Assembly (NCBI RefSeq): GCF_019966545.1
Contig: NZ_JAIMIC010000005.1
Location: 407,813 to 471,812 of the forward strand
Reading direction: 5' to 3'
Source of the DNA: Heliomarina baculiformis
Lineage (GTDB): Bacteria > Pseudomonadota > Alphaproteobacteria > Rhodobacterales > Rhodobacteraceae
DNA length: 64,000 bases
Part shown: in pieces, positions 35,010-44,384 of the stretch
Numbering within the stretch: position 1 is the stretch's first letter
Layout of the letters: every line of letters starts with the position of its first letter
Notes under the pieces: model-generated
What the model was told of the DNA's origin: nothing
Seen by the model: the letters and a program-made list of their open reading frames with translations, nothing else
Database searches by the model: none
Program-made: the position numbers and the translations under genes

Positions 35010-36070
35010 ACTTTCTTTCCTGCCTGCCTTCCTTGCCCTGCTCGATCCCATCGCCTTTGTGCGCGTTTGACCGAAACCGGACCGGGATGCAGACTTTACC
35101 GAATATCGGCCAGTCCGACCGTAAGCGCCCGTCTGCAGGCAGGTTTGCGACGTTCAATTAGCGCGTTCACATGTGGCGCGCAAGTACTGAAATCGTCAGA
35201 TTTCGCAGGTGTTTCTGGCGAGCGAACAGGCCTGTTTTCCTCCGCTGATTTGCAGAAAATTGTCGCGACGCTCGCGTGAATAAGCAACCACCTTTAGCAC
35301 CCAGATGGTTGTGGCAAAGACTGGGGCTCTGCAGCTATTCGTCGGCTGTGTTTGGATAAGATGAACTTGCCGAAACTACTGGCATTGCAAGGATTGGCTT
35401 CGGTTCCGTTCCAGACAAATGACGGAAAACTAAGTCCAAGTGAGGCCGGCGTGTCTTCCAAGTCGATCATCATATTGAGTGTCTCCCCCGAGGGAGCCCC
35501 CAACGAACCGTTGTTCAAGTTCTTCGTTACTTCGAGAAAAGTGTATGCCAGCATAGACAAAGAGACGGATCATGACACCGTCGTTGTTCCGGTATTAGTC
35601 CCGGGTCGCAGGCGCGGCTGAAAGCCGACCAATATGCAGGCATCGCTGGAAACGGAGAGAGCAAACGTTGCGTAGGCGCTTTCGCCGCTGCTAACCTGAC
35701 TTTGATGAGACGGTTTACAGCTGCCCGGCGTGCAGGGCATCGTTATTGCTGGTGCGCACGTGACAACCGACTTGGCACCCAAGAAAACGCGAAGGCGGGA
35801 TTTATTGCCCCTGCCCGACTGGTCAGGAAATTCATTATAGAACCTGCTCTCCAATTTGATGCGCCGCTTTTGACTAGATTGATCATAGGCCATCTAACAA
35901 AGAACTTTGCTGCAGCCAGATATGACGCCGCTTTCTTTGGAAACCGTTTCGTTTCCCGGTCGCCTTACAGGAGCGAACTACACGTGCAACAAAGCGTTGA
36001 AAGTGCTTATTTTCGCGTCCATGCCAGCAATCAAGGTAGGAATGGCGGCTTTTAACGCGCCCGCTTCCGG
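35010..36070. other. Poorly coding stretch beside the tRNA gene
   Basis: About 1.06 kb with lower GC than the neighbours and no convincing gene. Short open frames occur on both strands without ribosome-binding sites or recognisable domains. The best coding-like stretch is 35294-35893 on the minus strand, listed separately. The position next to a tRNA fits an old insertion site, but no integrase or attachment-site repeat was seen. Confidence 0.45.
35294..35893 (-). pseudogene. Possible remnant gene with one in-frame TGA
   Basis: One minus-strand frame stays open for about 200 codons apart from a single TGA at 35570-35572. The conceptual product contains SGESAYATFALSVSSDACIL before the stop and LGAPSGETLNMMIDLEDT after it. 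I recognise no family and see no ribosome-binding site before the first ATG. It could be a decayed gene or chance; the evidence is thin. Confidence 0.25.
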
Positions 36071-37240
36071 TCAAATCGGTACGTTGCGCGCAGCGGTTAT
36101 TCGATGAATTTTGAGACATAGAAACGCCAGCAACATTGCAACGAAAAGCAAAGCAGCACCGAAAAGAAATGACGCCTCGGAATTGGTGGAGAGGCTGACC
36201 ACCTTTCCTGCCAGTGCCGGGGCCGATGAGAAAACGAGGAAATGTGCCGTAAAGAAGAGGCCGAGTCCGAAAGACCTTTCCTGAGGTTGCAGCGCGCTTG
36301 CAGCCAAGGCGAGGAAAAGGCTTGATGGGAGACCTGCGGCGAACCCGAGGAACAGCAGAGGCAGAACGACCCGATCCATTAATGGGAAGGATACCATGGC
36401 GACCAGCATGGTCGTCGTTGAAACGAAGAGAACAGTTAGCGGCCGATGGAAAAGATCGGCGATCAGACCTCCCATAATACCAGCCCCCACGGCGCACCAG
36501 ATCAGAATGCTGGTAACGGCGCTTGCCTCTATCAGGGATCTGCCACGTCCGACCAGGTCTGCCGGGCCGAAGCTCAGGATGATGGCAAGAGCGCCGTTGT
36601 ACATTCCCCATGCCATTCCGGCGAGCAGAATGAGCAAGATCATGGGCCTACCTGGCAACACCTGCGCTACCAGACTGGAGAGCAATCTGTGATCCGACTT
36701 CAGATCGCAAATGGCGACGCTCACCAACGCGAACACAGCGATTGCCACCACAACCCAGCCTGCACCCGCGAGCCCGATGCTTTCCGCGATCGGCGGCATG
36801 ATCAACAAGGCTGCGGCGATACCGGCGAACCACGAATGGACGAAAATAGCCGTGGCCGTGGCGTGTTCACGACCCGAAAACCAATCGGCCACAAGTTTTC
36901 CCGAAACAACGTTCAGCAAGACGGCACCCTTCCCCGACACGATCCGCCCGACCGCCTGCGCGAGCCAGCTATCGCTCGCCGCCACGACAATTGCGCCAAT
37001 GACCATCAAGGCGAGACCACATAACAGGACACGTCTTTCCCCGAACTTGTTCGACCACATTGCGGCTGGCAGCGCGCCGAACACGCTCGGCAGAAAATAG
37101 ATGCCGACCAACAAGCCGAGATCGGTGGTATCGATCTGAAAGGCGTCCTCGTACAACGGGCCCAAGGCGCCGATGGAAGCGAACTGAAGCGCCATCGACG
37201 CGCGGGCGATTGCCAGAACAAAAAGGATTCTCCAGCGCAT
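36071..37240 (-). CDS. Major facilitator superfamily transporter
   Basis: A 389-residue protein with twelve hydrophobic segments. The loop between helices 2 and 3 reads AAMWSNKFGERRVLLCG, a form of the MFS motif A (G-x-x-x-D-R-x-G-R-R), here with the first glycine replaced. The LGLLVGIYFLPSVFGALPAA stretch resembles CynX/NarK-like and sugar-phosphate-like antiporters. No neighbouring enzyme points to a substrate. The start ATG at 37240 has no strong ribosome-binding site. Base composition is slightly lower in GC than the operons upstream. Confidence 0.85.
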   Translation of the reverse strand: MRWRILFVLAIARASMALQFASIGALGPLYEDAFQIDTTDLGLLVGIYFLPSVFGALPAAMWSNKFGERRVLLCGLALMVIGAIVVAASDSWLAQAVGRIVSGKGAVLLNVVSGKLVADWFSGREHATATAIFVHSWFAGIAAALLIMPPIAESIGLAGAGWVVVAIAVFALVSVAICDLKSDHRLLSSLVAQVLPGRPMILLILLAGMAWGMYNGALAIILSFGPADLVGRGRSLIEASAVTSILIWCAVGAGIMGGLIADLFHRPLTVLFVSTTTMLVAMVSFPLMDRVVLPLLFLGFAAGLPSSLFLALAASALQPQERSFGLGLFFTAHFLVFSSAPALAGKVVSLSTNSEASFLFGAALLFVAMLLAFLCLKIHRITAARNVPI

Positions 37241-37439
37241 AGAGTAGAATAGACCGGAAAACCCAAACTGCGGAATTGTTGCTTACACGCTATTGGAGAG
37301 TGATGAAGTTCAGCGGCCCCAGATCTGCGCGCATGCTAACCCGGCCAACCCTACCTTAGAGACCACCCATAATATGGTAGCGCCAAAAAGATATTCGCCT
37401 TATAGTTGAGTTCAAAAGATGAGTGGGAAGGATGCTTCG

Positions 37440-39314
37440 ATGCGAAATATTTTGAATGGCATCGCTTTGATTCTGGGAACAGGAGTGACCTTCGGAGCCT
37501 GCCAGGCGCAAGAAATTGCCGATGCGATCTATCTTGGTGGGCCAATCCTGACCATCAACGACGTGCAACCGCGGGCAGAAGCCGTCGCCGTGAAGAAAGG
37601 CACGATCCTTGCCGTCGGATCGATGGATGATGTCTCGGCGCATAGAGGTGAGAATACCGAAATATTCGAGCTAGGCGGGCGAACGATGCTGCCCGGTTTC
37701 GTCGATAGTCATGGTCATGTGGTGATTGGCGGCATTCAGGCGCTTTCGGCGAACATGCTGGCCCCTCCCGATGGCCCGGTGACTGATATTGCCAGCCTGC
37801 AGCAGGGGTTGCGCGAATGGATAGAGGCCAATCAAGAAAGCGTGGACGCGATCAACCTGATTATCGGCTTTGGTTACGACAATGCGCAACTGGCGGAACT
37901 TCGTCACCCGACGCGCGAAGATCTGGACGCGGTTTCCGCAGATGTTCCGATCCTGGTCATTCACCAGTCCGGACATCTCGGCGTCGCCAACAGCAAGGCT
38001 TTGGAAATTGCCAGCATTACAACCGAAAGTGAAAATCCGCCGGGCGGTGTGATACGCCGTGATGACGACGGCAATCCCAATGGCGTGCTTGAGGAATATG
38101 CATTCTTCGGCGCCCTTGTTCCCCTGCTGAGCCAGCTTGGTCCCGAAGGGTTCGAGGAATTTGCCAAAGCCGGCGCCGAATTGTGGGCTCGTTTTGGATA
38201 TACTACGGCGCAGGAAGGCCGGTCGAGCGCTGGCAATGTGGTTGCCCTTAAAGCGGTAGATGCGGCCGGCGAGTTGCCCATCGATGTGGTTGCCTTTCCC
38301 GATGTGATCGAGGCGCGGGACTTCATCAAGGAAACCCATTCATTGGACTACGACGGGCGTGTACGGGTCGGTGGCTGCAAGCTTACGATCGACGGCTCGC
38401 CACAGGGTTTTACCGCGCTCCGGGACCGGCCCTATTATGATCCGGTTGGCGACTACCCGCCGGGCTACAAGGGCTATGCGGCGGTTACAGAGCAACAGAT
38501 CAACGACTCGATAGACTGGTGTTTTGAGAATAACTTTCAGATTCTTGTCCACTCGAATGGCGAAGGTGCCTCGGACATGCTGATTGCAGCTATCGGGGCC
38601 GCAGAAGAGAAGTATGGCCCGCCGACCAATCGACCGGTGCTGATACATGGCCAGTTTCTGCGCGAAGACCAGGTCGACAGTATCCAGAAACTGGGGATAT
38701 TCCCTTCGCTCTTCCCCATGCACACCTACTATTGGGGAGACTGGCACCGGGACCATACTGTCGGGCCGGTGAATGCCGAGAATATCTCGCCCACCGGCTG
38801 GGTGCGTCAGCGAGGCATGATGTTTGGCAGCCACCACGACGCGCCGGTGGCGTTTCCCGATAGTATGAGGATTCTATCGGCGACCGTGACCCGGCGCACT
38901 CGTTCCGGCGATATCTTGGGGCCTGCGCAACGCGTGAGTGTGATGGAGGCGTTGAAAGCCCTGACGATCTGGCCGGCGTGGCAGCATTTTGAAGAGGATC
39001 AGAAAGGAACCATAGAACCCGGCAAGATCGCGGATTTCGTGATCCTTTCCGATGATCCGACTGCAGTCGAACCAGAGACGCTTGCCGAACTTCAGGTGCA
39101 GGTCACGATTAAGGACGGCGAAGTGATCTATGAAGCGCAGGAGGGCGAGAAGAAGACCGAGCTTAGGGATCACCCGTTCTTCGGACATCCAGTGCTCGCG
39201 CATCGCGCCATGCATGCTCTGAACCAAGGCATGGGTTTGGAGCGACGTCCCGACTGCATGCCCGAACCCGAGGAGTGCCATCGGCTTTTGGACACTTACT
39301 TGGCGCCACTCTAG
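37440..39314 (+). CDS. Exported amidohydrolase (YtcJ-like)
   Basis: A 624-residue metal-dependent hydrolase. The start at 37440 is favoured by GGGAAGGA upstream and opens a signal peptide (MRNILNGIALILGTGVTFGA, cleavage near CQA/QEI). Domain order is an N-terminal beta strand cap (YLGGPILTINDVQPRAEAVA), the metal motif DSHGHVV at about residue 90, a TIM barrel with ILVHSNGEGA and the C-terminal PGKIADFVILSDDP cap. YtcJ-like enzymes hydrolyse amide or imine bonds of unknown substrates. Periplasmic location is unusual for the amidohydrolase family. Stands alone. Confidence 0.88.
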   Translation: MRNILNGIALILGTGVTFGACQAQEIADAIYLGGPILTINDVQPRAEAVAVKKGTILAVGSMDDVSAHRGENTEIFELGGRTMLPGFVDSHGHVVIGGIQALSANMLAPPDGPVTDIASLQQGLREWIEANQESVDAINLIIGFGYDNAQLAELRHPTREDLDAVSADVPILVIHQSGHLGVANSKALEIASITTESENPPGGVIRRDDDGNPNGVLEEYAFFGALVPLLSQLGPEGFEEFAKAGAELWARFGYTTAQEGRSSAGNVVALKAVDAAGELPIDVVAFPDVIEARDFIKETHSLDYDGRVRVGGCKLTIDGSPQGFTALRDRPYYDPVGDYPPGYKGYAAVTEQQINDSIDWCFENNFQILVHSNGEGASDMLIAAIGAAEEKYGPPTNRPVLIHGQFLREDQVDSIQKLGIFPSLFPMHTYYWGDWHRDHTVGPVNAENISPTGWVRQRGMMFGSHHDAPVAFPDSMRILSATVTRRTRSGDILGPAQRVSVMEALKALTIWPAWQHFEEDQKGTIEPGKIADFVILSDDPTAVEPETLAELQVQVTIKDGEVIYEAQEGEKKTELRDHPFFGHPVLAHRAMHALNQGMGLERRPDCMPEPEECHRLLDTYLAPL

Positions 39315-39601
39315 GTGCGCCGTGAACGTGCCGGGACGGACATTTGGGTGCTTCCGGATATGCCAAGATGCGGTGCTAGAACTGGCGTATTCGAGCTGCC
39401 AGAAATCCAATGCATAAGCGGGAAGCCGGATTCTTGATAAAACGTTTCAGGCCGCTTGAGCTGTTGGGTTAATAGCTTCCTTCGGTGAAGAAAAGTAGGT
39501 TGCCGGCTGCAAATTGATCGTACTACGGAAAGCTAATTGGCGCTGCACTGACGCAGATTAACAGCGAACATATCTGCTTCGGGTGTCGGGCGCAGAAAGC
39601 A

Positions 39602-40477
39602 TTAATGAACTGCCCTGCGATAGAGGTGCCAGGTCGCGTGTCCCAGAAGCGGCATCGTCACCATCAGACCTAGAAAGAACGGGAGGGACCCGAGAATAAG
39701 TCCCGCCGCGACGACAGCGCCCCATGCGAGTACAACGCGGGGATTCCTGAGAAACACATTTACCGATGTCACCACGGCCACTGGCACACCAACGTGTCGA
39801 TCCAGAAGCAAGGGAAATGACACAAGGCTGATCGCGAGAGCTGCGAGAGCAAAAACAAACCCGACCGCAAATCCCGTGATTATCATGACCCACCCTGCCC
39901 GCGTCGTCAGAACGTCAGAAAGGAAACCGGAGAGCGAAACAGGTGCTTCCGGCCCCAGTGTAAGCCTGTAAATCTCCTGAGCCGAAAACATCCAGAACAG
40001 GAACAGCACGAAAAGATACAGTCCAAGGACAAGGATCGCGCTGAAGGAAGGCGAGCTGACGACACTTAACACGTGACGCCATCCCGCATCCTCACCCTTT
40101 TCGCGGCGGCGACTGATCTCATAGAGGCCAACCGCTGCGATTGGACCGATCAGGACAAACCCCGCGATCAAGGGGAACAGCAATGGCAGAAAATTCATGT
40201 GGAAGCCCAAGCCGACCAGAACGAGCCCCATTAGCGGGTAGATCAATATGGCAAAAACAGCGTCGGAACGGCTCGCCAGAAAATCCTGATAGCCCGCCCG
40301 CAAAGCCGCACTCAGATCGGACATCTCCAAGGTCTGGACCTTTGGATGGGAAACCTCGTGCTCTCCGCCGATCTGCTCTGCCGAGGAAGCAACGTGGCTT
40401 CCAGTCAATCCCAGCTGACGCAATGTCCAGGACAACGGGTTTCCTATTGTCGTGTCTTTGGTTGGTGAATTTTCCAT
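39602..40477 (-). CDS. DUF2189 family integral membrane protein
   Basis: A 291-residue inner-membrane protein. The start at 40477 (MENSPTKDTTIGNPLSW) is set by GGAGG 8 bases upstream. After a 60-residue polar N-terminus come six or so hydrophobic segments. DUF2189 marks visible are LSAALRAGYQDFLASRSDAV, the GFVLIGPIAAVGLYEISRRR loop and the C-terminal LGHATWHLYRRAV. Family function is unknown; members often lie near cytochrome oxidase genes, which are absent here. The 287 bases between the amidohydrolase gene and this stop hold nothing recognisable. Confidence 0.88.
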   Translation of the reverse strand: MENSPTKDTTIGNPLSWTLRQLGLTGSHVASSAEQIGGEHEVSHPKVQTLEMSDLSAALRAGYQDFLASRSDAVFAILIYPLMGLVLVGLGFHMNFLPLLFPLIAGFVLIGPIAAVGLYEISRRREKGEDAGWRHVLSVVSSPSFSAILVLGLYLFVLFLFWMFSAQEIYRLTLGPEAPVSLSGFLSDVLTTRAGWVMIITGFAVGFVFALAALAISLVSFPLLLDRHVGVPVAVVTSVNVFLRNPRVVLAWGAVVAAGLILGSLPFFLGLMVTMPLLGHATWHLYRRAVH

Positions 40478-40797
40478 GGAACAGCCTCCGATCAAGTTTC
40501 CAACCGGTTGGCGAAACAATCGAGGCAGCTCCCTTGCTGCACTCACAGCGGTCGCCTTAATGATCGCTATTGTATCATTAACCGGTCTCGCCGTCTCTCA
40601 CGGTTCTGCGATGGATTTACAGACACTTCGACGGCCAGGGGAGCGCGATTTTCGGCGCTGTTTCTTGTCGGCGGCATTAATTCTGGAGGGTCACACCTCT
40701 GATCGCTGGCCGCCGCGTTGCGGCAAATTCTACATGGCGCCGGCCCAGGTATCAGGTGTCCACGCCATGCCTGATAATCAGAGTTTTACAGATTGCG
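40478..40797. other. Intergenic region without recognisable gene
   Basis: About 320 bases upstream of the DUF2189 gene and downstream of the AhpD-like gene. Open frames on the plus strand here are short and lack coding signals. It must hold the DUF2189 promoter; no specific element is recognised. Confidence 0.45.
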
Positions 40798-41151
40798 CTA
40801 CGACGCTGGCCCGTCGAATTGTTCCCATGCGTCAAGTGCTTGCGCGGCGTACATCAGCGAGGGCCCACCGCCCATGTAGATTGTGACGGCAAGCATTTCC
40901 TCGAACTCATGGCGAGACGTACCGAGTTTGATCAAAGCCTTCGTATGAAAACCGATACAGCCGTCGCAGCGCAAAGCAATCGCGATGCCCATCGCAATGA
41001 GTTCCTTGCTTTTCTCATCCAGCGCGTTGGCGGTACACGCGCCCTTTGCCATCTCCGAAAACCCTTTCATGGTTTCGGGGATGTCTTTGCGGAGGTTTGC
41101 AATTTGCTTTGAGATACCTTGTGTCAGTTCTGGATAGGATGAAGCGCTCAA
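40798..41151 (-). CDS. AhpD-like protein (carboxymuconolactone decarboxylase family)
   Basis: A 117-residue all-helical protein with the redox motif CDGC followed by histidine (LRCDGCIGFHTKAL), the catalytic CxxC-H arrangement of AhpD peroxidase-type members rather than of true decarboxylases. The KELIAMGIAIAL helix precedes it as usual. The start codon is TTG at 41151 with AAGGAG 7 bases upstream. Probably a small cytoplasmic peroxidase or disulphide reductase. No alkyl hydroperoxide reductase gene is adjacent. Confidence 0.9.
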   Translation of the reverse strand: MSASSYPELTQGISKQIANLRKDIPETMKGFSEMAKGACTANALDEKSKELIAMGIAIALRCDGCIGFHTKALIKLGTSRHEFEEMLAVTIYMGGGPSLMYAAQALDAWEQFDGPAS

Positions 41152-41341
41152 CGGGGGTCTCCTTGAAGAAATGAGTCAGCGCGGTTTCACCGGTCGAAAT
41201 CATCCGGTGAGACAACTGCTTTGATGAGTTTGCAGGAATTACGCCCCAGATTTACTGACCCAGATCAAACGACCCGGTTTACTCGTGTATCGAGCAGCGC
41301 TGAGGAACGGAATTCTGGTTAGACCCACCGAGTGAATGGCT

Positions 41342-41857
41342 TTATTGGAGTTTCACCTTAGGAGCACGCGCGGCCATAGCGGAATCGATGTTGATCGCCG
41401 CCGTGACTTCTCCGCCGCCTAGGGAATGCATCTTTGCTCCCGCCCGTTTGACCAAGGAGCGAATTCTCACGTTCTCTGAGTCAAAGAAGAAGTCTGCCGT
41501 TTCAATACCAAGTTCGGCAGCCACGTTCAGACCAGCATCGAACAATCGGCGCCCCAAACCGCGACCCTGATACGCGTCCTCGACCGAGAGACCGATCTCT
41601 GCATGGTTTTCCTCTGTATGGAAGATTTCGAGAACAGCTCGCATCTTACCGTCAATCTCGATCCCAAGAACCGCCGCTGGCCGAGTTTTCTGCGTCATCG
41701 ACTCAATGATAGGCTTGCTGACAGGCGAAAGAAAACGCAGACGCCGTGACCGATCGCTCAGACGCATGTAGTGGTCTGCGAGAACTTCGCGCCAGCGCGA
41801 GAGGCCTCCTTCGATCAATCCGGGTTTTGGCAGCGCTTGGGCTAAGGTCGTGGACAT
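41342..41857 (-). CDS. GNAT family N-acetyltransferase
   Basis: A 171-residue acetyltransferase. The acetyl-CoA binding motif is IGLSVEDAYQGRGLGRRLFD (Q/R-x-x-G-x-G/A as QGRGLG). The N-terminal HYMRLSDRSRRLRFLSPVSK resembles the GNAT domain attached to or beside protein-acetylating Pat enzymes, and the RLSxxSxxxRF pattern is typical of that group. The start at 41857 is chosen as the first sensible ATG; no strong ribosome-binding site precedes it, so up to 32 more residues are possible. The target is unknown. Confidence 0.85.
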   Translation of the reverse strand: MSTTLAQALPKPGLIEGGLSRWREVLADHYMRLSDRSRRLRFLSPVSKPIIESMTQKTRPAAVLGIEIDGKMRAVLEIFHTEENHAEIGLSVEDAYQGRGLGRRLFDAGLNVAAELGIETADFFFDSENVRIRSLVKRAGAKMHSLGGGEVTAAINIDSAMAARAPKVKLQ

Positions 41858-42151
41858 TGGAGGCAACAGGTTTGATTGGTTTCCCGCTATATCGGTGCCC
41901 CACCGCGCAGACGTAACAGATTTAACTGCAAGGCCGGGTTGCACCGAGCGCAAGCGGTTGAAAGTAAGGAAGTATCTTGCTGCGTGCCCTTAGGTCACTC
42001 CGTTCATGTGCGAGCAAACGAGTCATCATAACTGTCTTTTGGAGCATGAGAGTGCCGAGCAGAGATTGGCTTTAGAACGGCGAATGGTTGATCCTCATTG
42101 AAACCGAAGCATCGCATGGGTGGACCCAAAAAAGATCAGCGCCAACAAGCT

Positions 42152-42180
42152 GAAAAAGCCCTAAGCCGTTTAGCTTAGGG
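42152..42180 (-). terminator. Rho-independent terminator
   Basis: CCCTAAGC (42159-42166), a 6-base loop and GCTTAGGG (42173-42180) make a perfect 8-bp stem; on the minus strand it is followed by CTTTTTC. It lies 50 bases after the stop of the small gene at 42230-42541. The rest of the 41858-42229 gap shows nothing else. Confidence 0.8.
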
Positions 42181-42229
42181 TTGCGTCTTATGCCGCTGCT
42201 ACAGATCGATATTTGGATCACACCGCCGG

Positions 42230-42541
42230 CTAGAAATATTGGCTACCGTGCAACATCGTCACCCGGACCCTACGGCTCGCGTGACTTTCGGATTGCCGTT
42301 GTCTGGCATTTTCGAGTTTTCGCAGCGCAACCTCGAACTGCATAAGTGCACGGGCGCGGGTGTCGTAGATTTTTCGGATGCGAGACCCGGGATTTCCCAT
42401 CGCACCGGTGAATGCCCCCGCAGACACCGGGAACCAGCTTCTCATTTCCACAAGTGCATTACGCCACTCTCGGTCAGCTTTGTCGTAGCGTTCGAGTGTC
42501 AAGCGGACTGCGCGCCGGCGTGTCAAAAGCTCTGGTTGCAT
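42230..42541 (-). CDS. Small basic protein, unknown function
   Basis: A 103-residue protein, MQPELLTRRRAVRLTLERYD onward, rich in arginine and predicted largely helical. It has a near-perfect ribosome-binding site (GGGAGG, 5 bases before the ATG) and its own terminator downstream, so it is probably a real gene despite having no recognised domain. No signal peptide or membrane segment. The GSRIRKIYDTRARALMQFEV stretch suggests a helical hairpin, perhaps nucleic-acid or phasin-like, but this is a guess. Confidence 0.65.
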   Translation of the reverse strand: MQPELLTRRRAVRLTLERYDKADREWRNALVEMRSWFPVSAGAFTGAMGNPGSRIRKIYDTRARALMQFEVALRKLENARQRQSESHASRRVRVTMLHGSQYF

Positions 42542-42781
42542 CTTGTCCTCCCGCGATGCTTGGCTTTGGGATCTCTATAACATCTGCAGCGGATATTTTC
42601 CACAAGGATGGTTAGCCGGGAACGATGGCGCACGATTTGGCTACTAATCCCCATTCTCACAAAGCTTGCCCCCGACCTTCAGGCCCACCCCCTGAGGCTG
42701 CGATGAACAATAAATTACTTGCTAAGGTTGCAATAAGATGTTGCGCTTGGCTACTTCTGAAGTAAGTGCGGATGTCAGATC

Positions 42782-44311
42782 ATGGCGAGAACAATCCTTT
42801 TTCTTGTACTTGTAAGCGCGTCTTTTACCGCCTGTTCGCCGGGACCTCGTGAATACTCAAAAACGCCTTCTTATGCAGCCAAACCCCAGACGGACACGAG
42901 GCTTGCGGAGGTTCGGCGCAAGCTGGGCGATCCGCGGGATGGGCGATCGGGCGTGAAACTGATAAGCAATGGAGAAGAAGCCTTTGCCGCGCGCATGTTG
43001 CTTGCCGCTGAGGCAGATGTGTCGCTGGATGCTCAGTACTATCTTTTGCACAATGATCCGACGGGACAGCTTTTCGCCTGGAGCTTGCTTGAGGCCGCCG
43101 ACCGGGGCGTGCGTGTTCGGCTCCTGCTCGACGATATGGATACTTCCGGCTACGACGCCATGACAGCCGCGCTCGACGCGCATGAGAATATTGAGATCCG
43201 GCTCTTTAATCCGTTCTGGCGAGACCAGAACCTGCTCTTTGCCGGTATTACCGATTTCAACCGCATCAACCGGCGCATGCACAATAAGTCGATGACTGCG
43301 GATAACACCATTTCGATTGTTGGCGGCAGAAATATCGGTGCCGAATACTTCCTTGCGAAAGAAGAAATGAACTATGCGGATCTCGACATTCTGGTCGCCG
43401 GGCCGGTCGTCAATCAGGTCTCGGACAATTTCGACGCCTATTGGAACAGTGACTTTGCCGTTCCAGCCAAAGTCGTCATCGGCGACCCGGTGGAGGTGGC
43501 GTTGGATGATGCGCGGGAGCGTCTGAGAGCGCTGGTCACCGAGGCGCGTCAGACACGATATGCCGATGCAGTGAGAAAGGCCGCAAAAGACAAGTTTACA
43601 CTTCGCACGCTGAACCTCGATTGGGTCCCCGCGACCCTGTATTCCGATCCGCCCGAAAAAGCCGCCGGAGATGCGACTACGCAGCCGATCCTCGCGTCCA
43701 AACTGGTTCCCTATTTCGAGGCGGCCAAAGACTCGGTCAACATCGTGTCTGCCTACTTTGTCCCGCGCAGGAACGGTGTGGAATGGCTGAACGAGTTGGA
43801 AGACCGAGGTGTCGACGTCAGGGTCGTTACCAATTCGCTCGCATCGAACGACGTCGCGCCAGTTTATGCGCACTACGCCAAGAGAAGACGCGCCTTGCTT
43901 GAAGGTGGCGTGGAATTGCACGAGCTAAGACCGGATGCCGACCGGGTCGATCAACGCGGTGTGAACTGGGGCCAGTCCCGCTCGGGTCTCCACACGAAAG
44001 CATTTACCATCGACGATCGCTACCTCTTTGTGGGATCTTTCAACTGGGATCCACGATCCGTGAACATAAATACCGAAATGGGAGTCCTCGTCGATTCACC
44101 GATAGTTGCGCAGCGAGCGGCCGACGTGCTGGATGACGTTTTGCAGGATCATACCTATGCGGTTCGACTGGATGAAACCGGGCAGATCACCTGGCAAACA
44201 ATCAGAGAAGACGGTGCGAGACATGTTTACAGACAGGAGCCGACAGGTAGCTTTTGGCAACAAGTCAAGGCGGGCATCCTTTCGGTGCTTCCCATCGGAT
44301 CGCAGCTTTAG
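42782..44311 (+). CDS. Phospholipase D family lipoprotein (cardiolipin synthase-like)
   Basis: A 509-residue protein with two HKD motifs: His167-Lys169-Asp174 in HNKSMTADN and His404-Lys406-Asp411 in HTKAFTIDD, each followed by the conserved GGRNIG or GSFNWDPRS stretch. The N-terminus has a lipobox-like FTAC (residues 15-18), so it is probably a lipoprotein. This plan matches YmdC/ClsC-type phospholipid synthases and exported PLD proteins. It would act on phospholipid head groups at the membrane or in the periplasm. Convergent with the MscS gene, both envelope functions. Confidence 0.9.
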   Translation: MARTILFLVLVSASFTACSPGPREYSKTPSYAAKPQTDTRLAEVRRKLGDPRDGRSGVKLISNGEEAFAARMLLAAEADVSLDAQYYLLHNDPTGQLFAWSLLEAADRGVRVRLLLDDMDTSGYDAMTAALDAHENIEIRLFNPFWRDQNLLFAGITDFNRINRRMHNKSMTADNTISIVGGRNIGAEYFLAKEEMNYADLDILVAGPVVNQVSDNFDAYWNSDFAVPAKVVIGDPVEVALDDARERLRALVTEARQTRYADAVRKAAKDKFTLRTLNLDWVPATLYSDPPEKAAGDATTQPILASKLVPYFEAAKDSVNIVSAYFVPRRNGVEWLNELEDRGVDVRVVTNSLASNDVAPVYAHYAKRRRALLEGGVELHELRPDADRVDQRGVNWGQSRSGLHTKAFTIDDRYLFVGSFNWDPRSVNINTEMGVLVDSPIVAQRAADVLDDVLQDHTYAVRLDETGQITWQTIREDGARHVYRQEPTGSFWQQVKAGILSVLPIGSQL

Positions 44312-44384
44312 GCAAAGCATTACTGCTCCGCACACTTCTGAAGTCTCGTTCATATTCACTGCTGCACGAAATCTTGCAGTGAAC

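Noticed and set aside
35067..35279. Short plus-strand open frame beside the tRNA
   Set aside because: No ribosome-binding site, odd composition and an equally long frame on the opposite strand; no support for translation.
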